Of a stretch of DNA of 64,000 nt, positions 15,916 to 24,188 are shown in pieces. The notes under the pieces were generated by a model. The model ran no database searches. It saw only the letters and a program-made list of their open reading frames with translations, and was not told where the DNA came from. Position numbers and translations under genes: made by a program. The DNA is taken from contig NZ_CP012036.1 of the NCBI RefSeq assembly GCF_001298445.1, positions 1,801,263 to 1,865,262 on the forward strand. The letters run 5' to 3'. Every line of letters starts with the position of its first letter. Position 1 is the stretch's first letter. This DNA is from Nostoc piscinale CENA21. Its GTDB lineage: Bacteria > Cyanobacteriota > Cyanobacteriia > Cyanobacteriales > Nostocaceae.

Positions 15916-16851
15916 TCACATCGCCAGTAAAGCTTGAATATTTGAGAGTTGAGGGTCAACAGGAATATAAAACCCAGTCTTAGAACTCAATTTGTGACGG
16001 ACTAAATTGCTACAGCCACCAATCAGCATAATGTTGGTTACATCTGCAAGATAATCGTTAGCTGCTGTAGTAATGCCATCCATCAACCCGTTAAACCAGT
16101 TTTCTAATAAGTCAGGGAAGACTGAACTGAAATCGTATTTACGTCCATAAATAAGACTTCCATCAGCGATCGCGTCCATCATCTTCGCAACTTTAAAAGC
16201 GCATTTATCCTGTCTCGCGTAGTTCTGGATTAGGTCAGAGTTGATGATGTCGTTAGCCAGAGAAACACCGCCTACTTTGGGGATTGAACGACGGGTTAGC
16301 ACTTCACCATTAGGAGTCATGACAACGTAGTTGGTTGTGCCTCCGCCGATGTCGATGCCAAGTGTGTCGCCCTCTGGATCGAGCTTGCCAGTTTTATAGG
16401 CGTGGATAACAGCCACATCAGTTTCAAGATAAAATTCGACGTTCTTAATTCTGTGTTGGTAATTCCGGCTATTAACAATTACTTGATGAGAGTCAATTAA
16501 GCAACTTTTAATTGATTCTTCTTCTATGCGATCGCGATCAGGGACTAAAAACCTTACAGTTCCCTCAAAATCTTGCCGCAAGCCGGCCAGGGCGAAAGGT
16601 TTTACAAATTCTGGTAACTGTTTACCTCTCTCAGCAGCCGCTTGTGGATTTTTCTGTTTAACGGCTCTATCTCCCAAAACTAAAAATTTATTGCCTAGTT
16701 TGACACTGGGTGAATCATCACTATCAATCCCGCGAGAGGCTGAGGTAGCAGTCATGTCCACCAATACGGAGCGCATCACTTTTGGTTTTTCACCTCTCAA
16801 GGCTGTGATGCTGGAATAGTTGCCGATGTCAGCACAGTAAATGTTTATCAC
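15916..16851 (-). CDS. parM-like: ParM/Alp-like actin-family ATPase
   Basis: 311 residues, normal for ParM-like proteins. The actin-fold signatures are all present: phosphate-1 ADIGNYSS at about 7-14, phosphate-2 LGIDIGGGTTNYVV at 164-177 (Asp168), and adenosine motif IMLIGGCSNLV at 274-284. The usual Lys after the first motif is not evident. The start is GTG with AAGGA about 9 bases upstream. Such proteins polymerise with ATP and push plasmid or element DNA apart. Downstream is a tandem-RHH protein, the expected ParR position; upstream lie operator repeats and a divergent RHH gene. Confidence 0.8.
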   Translation of the reverse strand: MINIYCADIGNYSSITALRGEKPKVMRSVLVDMTATSASRGIDSDDSPSVKLGNKFLVLGDRAVKQKNPQAAAERGKQLPEFVKPFALAGLRQDFEGTVRFLVPDRDRIEEESIKSCLIDSHQVIVNSRNYQHRIKNVEFYLETDVAVIHAYKTGKLDPEGDTLGIDIGGGTTNYVVMTPNGEVLTRRSIPKVGGVSLANDIINSDLIQNYARQDKCAFKVAKMMDAIADGSLIYGRKYDFSSVFPDLLENWFNGLMDGITTAANDYLADVTNIMLIGGCSNLVRHKLSSKTGFYIPVDPQLSNIQALLAM

Positions 16852-16871
16852 TTCAAAAATTCCTTAAAAGC

Positions 16872-16904
16872 TAGTAGCAGCCGTTTTTTTTTTGGCTGTT
16901 GCTA
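16872..16904 (-). other. Leader hairpin of the ParM-like gene
   Basis: On the minus strand TAGCAACAGCC and GGCTGCTACTA can pair at 9 of 11 positions around a loop of ten A. It lies about 20 bases upstream of the GTG start and could modulate translation of the actin gene. Its function is not shown. Confidence 0.4.
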
Positions 16905-16972
16905 ACCCCCTTCATGGTTCGGTGGATCGCCTTGCGTCTTTCTTTATCCGTTTCGCGTCCATGACCATAATA

Positions 16973-17071
16973 TAGCATTTAGTAATTGTTAATAGATGCT
17001 ATTAAATGCTAAAAATATTTTATATAAAATATTTTTTTTAATAAGTTAAAGTGATACTAATAGATGCTATT
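16973..17071. promoter_or_regulatory. Divergent operator region between the ParM-like gene and RHH gene
   Basis: An inverted pair TAGCATTTA (16973-16981) and TAAATGCTA (17003-17011) and two copies of AATAGATGCTATT (16991-17003 and 17059-17071). The sites cover the promoters of both the leftward actin operon and the rightward RHH gene, so a single repressor could control both. They may also act as the partition centromere, which in parMR systems lies at the operon promoter. Confidence 0.6.
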
Positions 17072-17082
17072 TGTATGCGAAA

Positions 17083-17256
17083 ATGTCTGCTAATCCAACA
17101 CCAAGATATAAAGGAAAGCGTATTAATTTAACCGTTCCACTAGATTTGTACGAAAAAGTAGAAAAATTGGCAGAGGAAGAAACTCGACCAGTTGCTCAGA
17201 TGTTTTTAAGACTTGCTCAAGAAGGTTTTGAAGCTAGAAAGGAGAAGGATAAATAA
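17083..17256 (+). CDS. Ribbon-helix-helix repressor (CopG-like)
   Basis: 57 residues from the ATG at 17083; a TTG four codons earlier is less likely. RINLTVPLDLYEKVEKLAEE is the classical RHH beta strand plus helix, and the rest (TRPVAQMFLRLAQEGFEARK) is the second helix. It is divergent from the ParM-like operon and separated from it by repeated operator sequence; the last AATAGATGCTATT ends 11 bases before its ATG, so it is probably autoregulated and likely represses the operon. Confidence 0.75.
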   Translation: MSANPTPRYKGKRINLTVPLDLYEKVEKLAEEETRPVAQMFLRLAQEGFEARKEKDK

Positions 17257-17489
17257 AATCTCCCAGACAGATCAGATGCGATTGTATTGAGGGGTATGAT
17301 AAAAAATCACTGCGCTGAATACAGCGATCGCAGTTAAATTTAAATCATGGTAATGTAAAAAAGTAAGTTGTGTGATGCCTAAATTGATGTCTAAGGTCTT
17401 ATAATGCGGATTTCCCAAACAAGCGATCGCTCTCTGGATTTGGAGTGTTATCATAGCTGAGGAACATCTTTGCATTTCTATCAGTACCT

Positions 17490-17576
17490 GGAGAGGTGGC
17501 AGAGTGGTTGAATGCGGCGCACTCGAAATGCGTTAAGGATGTAAGTTCTTCGGGGGTTCAAATCCCCCCCTCTCCG
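17490..17576 (+). tRNA. trnS-CGA: tRNA-Ser (anticodon CGA)
   Basis: 87 bases with an acceptor stem GGAGAGG/CCTCTCC plus discriminator G, a T arm GGGGG-TTCAAAT-CCCCC, a long variable arm typical of serine tRNA, and an anticodon loop CTCGAAA with anticodon CGA at 17524-17526, reading UCG. CCA is not encoded. It stands at the junction between the accessory region and the chromosomal genes. No matching direct repeat of its 3' end was seen elsewhere in the window. Confidence 0.92.
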
Positions 17577-17607
17577 TTGTTAAATAAAACCTGCAAGCAA
17601 AAAATTA

Positions 17608-17637
17608 GGGTAGTAAACAAGATGTTTGTTACTACCC
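17608..17637 (-). terminator. Terminator shared by tRNA-Ser and the secreted protein gene
   Basis: GGGTAGTAA (17608-17616) pairs with TTACTACCC (17629-17637). On the minus strand the stem is followed by TAATTTTTT, so it mainly terminates the leftward gene at 17674. Confidence 0.65.
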
Positions 17638-17673
17638 CAAAGTTTATTTATATTACTTAATTACTACACAAAA

Positions 17674-18051
17674 TTACTTAACTTCTTCAGGCGCAAACTT
17701 CTCGACTTTGCCTTTTTTCACTGCGACCACAACATCAAAGGTAGAACAGTAAGAAAATGTCGTATTACTAGCTTTGTTGTAAAGGTTAACTACATGACCT
17801 GCACCGCCTGGTTGAATTCCAACGGGTTCAAGGTCGCCAAAGAAGAAACGACGTAGTTGATCACCACTACCAAAAACACCTTTATTCTTGATGATCAAGT
17901 CAATTTTTTGTTGAGCCGACAAACCTGTAGCATCAGCAGCTGAAACTGGAAGGATGGAAATTGAAGGTTTTACAGCCTGAAATGAAACATTCCCAACTGT
18001 CAACAAACCAGCTACAGCAACACCTGTTAGTAAGGAAGGGGCGAATTTCAT
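17674..18051 (-). CDS. Secreted hypothetical protein
   Basis: 125 residues with an N-terminal signal peptide (PSLLTGVAVAGLLTVGNVSF). The mature part holds LSAQQKIDLIIKNKGVFGSG, DQLRRFFFGDLEPVG and a beta-rich end with a single Cys (TTFSYCSTFDVVVAVKKG). No enzyme motif is visible and I do not recognise a family. It is probably exported to periplasm or thylakoid lumen. About 270 bases of intergenic sequence separate it from the divergent EamA gene. Confidence 0.6.
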   Translation of the reverse strand: MKFAPSLLTGVAVAGLLTVGNVSFQAVKPSISILPVSAADATGLSAQQKIDLIIKNKGVFGSGDQLRRFFFGDLEPVGIQPGGAGHVVNLYNKASNTTFSYCSTFDVVVAVKKGKVEKFAPEEVK

Positions 18052-18319
18052 TGGTTATTATTCCTTATGTTTGAGCTTTAGAGCAGCTATCCAGAGCATC
18101 TCAAACGCTACTGAACCTCATCTGAAACTTAGCCATAAATTGTCTGAGTTTATTCCTTGAGAAGATTCAGTTTAAACTCAGCATTTTCTCAGGTAAATGT
18201 GATGTGCAGAAATCTTAGGTAATTTTTAAGGGTGTTTCAGGCTGTTATCAGCTCAATGTACGCTAATATCTTTTAGTATTCTGAATGTAATTTGTACTGC
18301 AACTATAAGTGGTAGCGTT

Positions 18320-19375
18320 GTGACTAGCCTGAGAAGATGGCATCGTTTCATTGATAGAATTCCCAGTCAAGCCTATCTCTGGCTCGCAATTGTCATTTTC
18401 GGCGCATCTGGCGCAATTACGCGCAAATTAACAGAAATTGGCTCGCAAAACTTAATAAATGGCAGAAACCCGATTTCTTTATGTAATGTCTTGTTCGTGG
18501 GTAATATCTGCGCCTTATTGGTTCTAATTCTGATCTATAGGCAGCAGTGGAACAAAACAGCATTGAAGCAAATATCTGTAAAGAATTGGTTAGTGTTGTC
18601 GGTAGTTTCTATCCTATCAGGAGCTTTAGCCCCTGGATTAATTTTTCAGGCATTGGCGCTCACGAATGTCAATAATGTGATTTTAGTTGGCAGATTAGAA
18701 CCACCGCTGGCTTTAGCTTTATCAATTTGGTTATTGAAAGAAAGAGTAAATCTGTGGGAAATTATTGGTGCGATCGCAGCTTTTATTGGTGTGACACTAA
18801 CTGTCATACTCCAACCATCAGGAAGTCATATAACTAATATGCCAGGATTTCACTTGGGTACAGGCGAAATCCTAGCAGCCGTCGCCGCCGTCGCCGCCGC
18901 TATATCTACCGTGATTGGGAAAAAATCTGTCTCCCACATTCCTTTAGGAATTTTTACCATTTATCGCACTGCTTTAGGTACTATCGTATTTTTCTTTCTG
19001 GCTGTAAAGTTGTACGGTCAACATCATTTTGTCGAAGTATTTTCGCCTTTTTTGTGGCAGTGGATGTTGCTTTATAGTGTGGTGATTGTCGTCTTAGGCC
19101 AGTCCCTGTGGTTTAAAGGTTTGAGAGCTTCTAGTGTATCTGTAGCTTCTTTAGTTGGCTCATTTACCCCCATTGCAGGCATTTTGGCAGCTTATTTTAT
19201 CTTAGATGAAGCTCCAACGTTACCTCAATATATAGGTGGTAGTTTGATTGTCATTGGCATATTTATCAGCCAATTGGGAGTGATGCGCCAAACTCGTAGA
19301 GTAACTACCGCCAATCAGGTAAACTCTACCGAAGTGCAACAAGTAGAAAGCGAAATGGGATTTAAAGGTATTTAG
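18320..19375 (+). CDS. EamA/DMT-family transporter
   Basis: 351 residues with about ten hydrophobic segments arranged as two halves, each resembling an EamA domain: the first ends near IAAFIGVTLTVILQPSG, the second near YIGGSLIVIGIFISQLG. The conserved pattern (SIWLLKERVNLWEIIGA and AYFILDEAPTLPQYIGG) is typical of drug/metabolite exporters. The start is GTG. The substrate cannot be read from the sequence. It is convergent with the AI-2E gene, 8 bases apart. Confidence 0.85.
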   Translation: MTSLRRWHRFIDRIPSQAYLWLAIVIFGASGAITRKLTEIGSQNLINGRNPISLCNVLFVGNICALLVLILIYRQQWNKTALKQISVKNWLVLSVVSILSGALAPGLIFQALALTNVNNVILVGRLEPPLALALSIWLLKERVNLWEIIGAIAAFIGVTLTVILQPSGSHITNMPGFHLGTGEILAAVAAVAAAISTVIGKKSVSHIPLGIFTIYRTALGTIVFFFLAVKLYGQHHFVEVFSPFLWQWMLLYSVVIVVLGQSLWFKGLRASSVSVASLVGSFTPIAGILAAYFILDEAPTLPQYIGGSLIVIGIFISQLGVMRQTRRVTTANQVNSTEVQQVESEMGFKGI

Positions 19376-19383
19376 TACCAGTT

Positions 19384-20487
19384 TCAAGCAGATGTAGATT
19401 CTTGGGGTAACATTTCTGCATCTTCACCGACAACCGCAGTATCAGAATGATTCGATACAGCAAAGCCATCTGCAACATCTTTAATAAAACCAGCCACTGG
19501 TACAGCAATAATTAACCCTAAAACGCCACCAATGTAAGTTCCTACTAATAAAGAAATTAACACCCAAATTGGTCTTAGCCCGGTGAAACTTCCTAACAAG
19601 CGCGGCGCGATCGCTTGGTCAATGAGTTGATCTATAATCACCGCTACTGCTAAAACTTTAACTGCTAACCAAAAATCATGGGTAGCGATAATTAAAGTAA
19701 TTACAATCAAACTAAACACATCGCCAAAGGGAATTAAGCTTAAAATTCCTACTCCTAAGCCAAAAAGCAATCCAAACTGGACTTGAAATACTAAAAACAT
19801 GAATGTTTGGGCAAGTCCCATCAATAAAGCTAATGTGCCTTGACCAATCAAGTAATTTTGAAAGTTTTGTTGGATTGATTTACCAATTTTTTGGGCAGAA
19901 TCCCAAGGCAACTTCTTAAGTATAGCGTGCCACAATCTTGAACCATCTAATAACAAATAAAAGCTTAACACTACTGTAATTAATGCACCAGAAACACTAT
20001 CAATGGTGTCGATGATAATGCTTAACAGCTTATCTGAAAGATATTCCACTTCATCAGGAATTTTATCCGTAATTTTCGTAAAAATCTGACTAAAGTCTAT
20101 GCGAGTGTTCTGGCTAAAAGCCCAATCATTTAAAACCTGTAATTTAGTCTCACTAGAATCAATCCATTGGGGTAGTAATTTCACCATTTCATTAAATTGC
20201 TCATGTACTATAGGCAATAACGTAATTGCAAAAATTACTAATATCAACGAAGCTAAAACAAAAACTAGTGTAACTCCATAGTTGCGGTTTAATCCTTTCC
20301 TCTCTAGTAAAGCAACAGGAAAATTTAAAATAAACGCAAATAAAGATGCTAATACAAGGATAGTTACCAAAGGTTGAAAATATTGAAAAAACCTTAATAA
20401 TAGCCATCCATTAAGAAATAATAGCGGAAACAACAGTGTGAAAATTAGCCACTTTAGGAGGTGATTAACTGATAAATTGATATTCAT
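19384..20487 (-). CDS. AI-2E family membrane protein
   Basis: 367 residues with about seven to eight membrane segments. The N-terminal pair of helices, the central soluble loop (KLLPQWIDSSETKLQVLNDW) and the C-terminal GVGILSLIPFGDVF...DQAIAPRLLGSFTGLRPIW match the AI-2E/UPF0118 family, whose members export small molecules or act as ion exchangers. AGGA before the ATG is the ribosome binding site. The acidic C-terminal tail (DTAVVGEDAEMLPQ) is probably cytoplasmic. Confidence 0.85.
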   Translation of the reverse strand: MNINLSVNHLLKWLIFTLLFPLLFLNGWLLLRFFQYFQPLVTILVLASLFAFILNFPVALLERKGLNRNYGVTLVFVLASLILVIFAITLLPIVHEQFNEMVKLLPQWIDSSETKLQVLNDWAFSQNTRIDFSQIFTKITDKIPDEVEYLSDKLLSIIIDTIDSVSGALITVVLSFYLLLDGSRLWHAILKKLPWDSAQKIGKSIQQNFQNYLIGQGTLALLMGLAQTFMFLVFQVQFGLLFGLGVGILSLIPFGDVFSLIVITLIIATHDFWLAVKVLAVAVIIDQLIDQAIAPRLLGSFTGLRPIWVLISLLVGTYIGGVLGLIIAVPVAGFIKDVADGFAVSNHSDTAVVGEDAEMLPQESTSA

Positions 20488-20829
20488 AATTATTCCTAAA
20501 TTTTGTGAAATGGTATAAATCTACTTTAGTAGACTTTGACTATCAGCCCGAAACTTGATTTCTGGGGGAGAGATCGTCCCATTGCAAGACTTCGCTTGAA
20601 TACCAATGTTAGGATGAGTAGTATTTTTAGAGATGTGTCTGTATCGTAGTTTATACTCAGTCCTAGCGAACAACCTTTGTGCAGAAGTCATCAAGATATC
20701 ACTGCAACTACTTGCGACCAATGGTGCTACGTCGGTATATTTACGACAGCTATGATGCTTTGAAGATTGCGGCTACAACTAAGTTATGATTCATGCCGTG
20801 ACGTTTAAACACTTGCATCTCAACAACCA
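20488..20829. other. Intergenic region, no gene seen
   Basis: 342 bases between divergent genes. It contains a small palindrome TCTACTTTAGTAGA (20520-20533) and must hold the promoters of the AI-2E gene and of the SLH-protein gene. A 66-codon leftward frame lies here but has no recognisable features. Confidence 0.5.
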
Positions 20830-22917
20830 ATGGTAAATTCCACCCTCGTGGCCACACTCTATGTCAACCCTGTAACGGGGAAAGATACTAATGATGGTTC
20901 ACGGTTGAGTCCGTTTAAAAGCCTCACCCGTGCCTTAAGAACCACAACACCGATAATTATTCAGCTGTCACCAGGTACTTACAGCGCGGCTAACGGTGAA
21001 CAGTTTCCCTTGGTGTTAACTGCGGGGGTAACAGTCATTGGTAATGAACTGAATAAAGGTGCAGGAATTATCATTTCTGGCGGGGGTGAATATCAAAGCC
21101 CGACTTTTAGCGTCCAGAATATCACGTTGTTATTGCTGGGTGATGCCAGTTTGATGGGTGTGAGTGTGACAAATCCCAATGCTAAAGGTACTGGGGTATG
21201 GATAGAGTCATCAAATCCTTATTTGGCTAACAATACTTTGATTAGTTGTGGACGAGAAGGAATATTTATTACCGGAAACGCCAAACCCGCCATTTTAGAT
21301 AATGTGTTTGTCCAACATGCTGCGAGTGGGTTGTTTATGGCGCGGAATAGTAAAGGGGAGATATTACGCAACACTTTTCAAAAAAATCCTTTGGGGATCG
21401 CGATTACAGACTCAGCCGCGCCTTTAATTGCCAATAATAAATTATCAGAGAATCGGACTGCGATCGCTCTTTCCCGTGATGCCCGTCCGGTATTACGGCA
21501 AAATTTGATCAGCAAAAATGCACAGGGTGGCTTGTTGGTTAATGCTAATGCTGTCCCAGATTTGGGTAACAGCCAAGATGCTGGGGCGAATATCTTTCAA
21601 GATAATGGTGAGTTTGATTTACAAAATGCTACTTCACAATCCCTGATTTCTGCTGGTAATCAATTAAACCCCACTTTAGTTAAAGGACAAGTCAATTTCG
21701 TCGCCGCCACCGAAGATAGTCCGAGATTAGTTACTGGGAGTAGCAGTTTCCCAGATTTGGCGGGACATTGGGCGGCGGTGTTTGTGGAAGCGTTAGTTAG
21801 TCGAGGGGCAATTAGTGGCTTTCCTGATGGTACATTTGGCCCCAATGCACCCATTACCCGCGCCCAATATGCGGCAGTATTAGCAAAAACTTTTCAGTTA
21901 CCCAGCAGTAGCCAATCTAGTAAATTTACAGATGTCAAACCTGATTTTTGGGCAGCACCAGCTATTTTTAGTGCGGCGACAGCCGGATTTATTAGCGGTT
22001 TTCCTGATGGAACATTTCGCCCTGGAAATAATCTCACAAGGGTACAGGCGATTGTATCAATTGTTAACGGTTTAAAATTTACAGGAGGCAACCCCAATGT
22101 GTTGAGTGTCTACCGCGATCGCGCCCAAATTCCTAGTTATGCTACTAATGCTGTCGCCGTCGCCACCCAAAAGTTAATCATTGTCAATTATCCCCAATCG
22201 GATTTATTAGAACCACTGCGGGAGATTACACGCGGCGAGATTGCCGCCTTACTATATCAGGCGTTGGTTGCTAATAGCAAAGAAAAAGCGATCGCCTCGC
22301 CTTATATTGTCAGTCCCGATGTTGAAGTGCCGACATTTACCGATTTAGTGGGACATTGGGCAGAACCATTCATTCGCGCCTTAGCCGTCCTGAATTTAAC
22401 TCAAGGTTTTGCTGATGGTAGCTACCAGCCAGATAAACCCATGACTCGCGCCCAATATGCAGCTTTGGTGGCGGCGGCTTTTAACCCGACTCCCAAACGC
22501 CCGTCCATTGAATTTATTGATGTTCCCCAAAATTTTTGGGCTTACAAAGCTTTACAAATTGCCGCCAGTGGTGGTTTTGTGAGTGGATTTAGCGATCGCA
22601 CTTTCCGCCCCGATCAAAATGTCCAAAGGTTACAGGTGATTGTTTCCCTCGTGAATGGTCTGGGTTTACCCGCCGCCCAAAGTAATTTATTACTTCCTTA
22701 CACTGACAGTAATACTATTCCTGACTATGCCCAAAAAGCGGTGGCAACTGCTACACAACAACGCATTGTTGTCAACTATCCCAAGCCTAATTTACTCGCC
22801 CCCACCCGCGAAGCCACAAGGGCGGAGGTTGCTGCAATGGTTTATCAAGCCTTAGTAGCTATTAACCGCACCGCAAATCTTAATTCGCCCTATATTGTTT
22901 CGACAGCCAAGGGTTGA
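20830..22917 (+). CDS. DUF1565 beta-helix protein with six SLH domains
   Basis: 695 residues. The start (TLYVNPVTGKDTNDGSRLSP) is the DUF1565 signature, followed by a right-handed beta-helix of short repeated turns with N and A ladders. From about residue 300 to the end there are six SLH units in two triplets; each triplet starts with LAGHWAAVF or LVGHWAEPF, then FWA, then a divergent third unit ending VNYP. SLH domains anchor proteins to the cell wall or, in cyanobacteria, tie the outer membrane to peptidoglycan. No signal peptide is obvious at the chosen start. The beta-helix may bind or cut polysaccharide. Confidence 0.85.
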   Translation: MVNSTLVATLYVNPVTGKDTNDGSRLSPFKSLTRALRTTTPIIIQLSPGTYSAANGEQFPLVLTAGVTVIGNELNKGAGIIISGGGEYQSPTFSVQNITLLLLGDASLMGVSVTNPNAKGTGVWIESSNPYLANNTLISCGREGIFITGNAKPAILDNVFVQHAASGLFMARNSKGEILRNTFQKNPLGIAITDSAAPLIANNKLSENRTAIALSRDARPVLRQNLISKNAQGGLLVNANAVPDLGNSQDAGANIFQDNGEFDLQNATSQSLISAGNQLNPTLVKGQVNFVAATEDSPRLVTGSSSFPDLAGHWAAVFVEALVSRGAISGFPDGTFGPNAPITRAQYAAVLAKTFQLPSSSQSSKFTDVKPDFWAAPAIFSAATAGFISGFPDGTFRPGNNLTRVQAIVSIVNGLKFTGGNPNVLSVYRDRAQIPSYATNAVAVATQKLIIVNYPQSDLLEPLREITRGEIAALLYQALVANSKEKAIASPYIVSPDVEVPTFTDLVGHWAEPFIRALAVLNLTQGFADGSYQPDKPMTRAQYAALVAAAFNPTPKRPSIEFIDVPQNFWAYKALQIAASGGFVSGFSDRTFRPDQNVQRLQVIVSLVNGLGLPAAQSNLLLPYTDSNTIPDYAQKAVATATQQRIVVNYPKPNLLAPTREATRAEVAAMVYQALVAINRTANLNSPYIVSTAKG

Positions 22918-22926
22918 CCAAGTAAA

Positions 22927-23773
22927 ATGAAAAACATTGCTGATTAACTTGGAAACCTTGGTGACCAACCCTATAGCTAAAAACACACTAGGCTATAGGC
23001 GATGGGTCGAAAATTTACACCTATTGCCTCAAGCCAATAGTCCCATGTTTACCAAAACGCCAGAAACAGCTGCTGAATTAGCAGCCGCCCTCCTAATTCA
23101 CTACAGTTTTGACCTCAGTGGCTATAGTGCTACTGAGTTAGTTTACCGTTGGCAAAATCAATATCCCCTTGATTGGCTGCATTTAGCAGTGATTGAAGCT
23201 TTGTATCAAGGTCGTTATAAAGCGATTTCTGTCCAGCAAATCCTGGCTTTTTGGCAACGAAGGCAACAGGCAATTTATCATTTCAACATGGAATTTGAAC
23301 GCCTAATTTGCAGTAAATTCCCGGAAATCTTAACTGCCCTAAACACGCCAGCATTACCACCTGCTCAAGAGGATAGTAGCTCAGAAAATGTAGCGAATGT
23401 TGCCAATTTGGCAATAAATCATTCTGCATACTCGTCTGAAGCGGAATTTGAACCCAGCTACACACAAACACAAACAGCCTCTAACCGTAGCGAAAGTGAA
23501 CGTGTCAAACACATTTTGGCATCATCAACTTTAACTCTCCCCGCCACAGAAACTAAATCCAGGATGACTTCATCACCAGTTCTGCCCAATCATTTTTCAG
23601 TAAATTCTGACAATCAGCCCAAATTACTGCCATCTACAGTTAATCATCCTCCAATTGACCGCTTTACTCCCGAAACCAGCGATCGCTCTGAGTCATTTAC
23701 CTCTAAACTTAAGGCCATTTCTAACGAAAGGCCGCAGCGTGTGTCTACTCACAGACAACTTGAACAAAGTTAG
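22927..23773 (+). CDS. Hypothetical protein, possible +1 frameshift at its start
   Basis: The unbroken frame of 278 codons starts at TTG 22937, or at GTG 22961. If the A5 run at 22930-22934 were A4, the ATG at 22927 would open the gene as MKTLLINLETLVTN. The protein is mostly helical in residues 1-120 (ELAAALLIHYSFDLSGYSAT, DWLHLAVIEALYQGRYKAIS), with a long low-complexity Ser/Thr/Pro tail. No known family recognised. It follows the SLH gene by about ten bases and may form an operon with it. Confidence 0.55.
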
Positions 23774-24137
23774 TAAAACTAATCAAATATTTTTAAGATT
23801 ATTTTTCACCAGAAAATAAAATTAATATATTCTTTTTTGAATATTAAATCGGCGATCGCACTTGCAATCATAAATAAAAGTTTATGTAATTTTAAATTAG
23901 ATTTATACTGATTTTTACTTGAAAATTAAGTAATCAGCTTAATTTAGCTATGGCGAAATCAGTTTTTCAATTATTTAAATTTCTGAGTTGAAATAAAAAT
24001 CTTTGTAGAGACGTTGTTACAGAACGTCTCTACAAAGATTTAAAAAAATCCAGAAAATCATTTTTATCAATTCAGGCACAACAAATAATTTGGAATCTGA
24101 AATTTATTTGATTGCAGATATTTCCGCAATCAAATAA
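23774..24137. other. Intergenic region with hairpin repeat
   Basis: 364 AT-rich bases with no gene. A perfect 19-bp inverted repeat (23997-24041) is the only notable structure. Confidence 0.5.
23997..24041. repeat. Perfect 19-bp inverted repeat, mobile-hairpin type
   Basis: Left arm 23997-24015 begins AAATCTTTGTAGAGACG; right arm 24023-24041 is its exact complement; the loop is 7 bases. Short hairpins of this kind, with GTAGAGACG in the stem, recur in Nostocales genomes and may be remnants of miniature mobile elements. Confidence 0.7.
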
Positions 24138-24188
24138 ATGAATTTTTGCTGTCAAAAAAATTATGCCCAAAAAACAAACATTTTCCCT

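Noticed and set aside
16912..16968. 18-codon frame in the leader of the ParM-like gene
   Set aside because: No Shine-Dalgarno sequence and no sign of conservation; may still be a leader peptide but cannot be supported.
17272..17475. 67-codon leftward frame upstream of the tRNA
   Set aside because: Low-quality composition, no ribosome binding site, contains HIP1 runs; looks like chance.
20521..20721. 66-codon leftward frame
   Set aside because: No known features and no good start; probably chance in an intergenic region.
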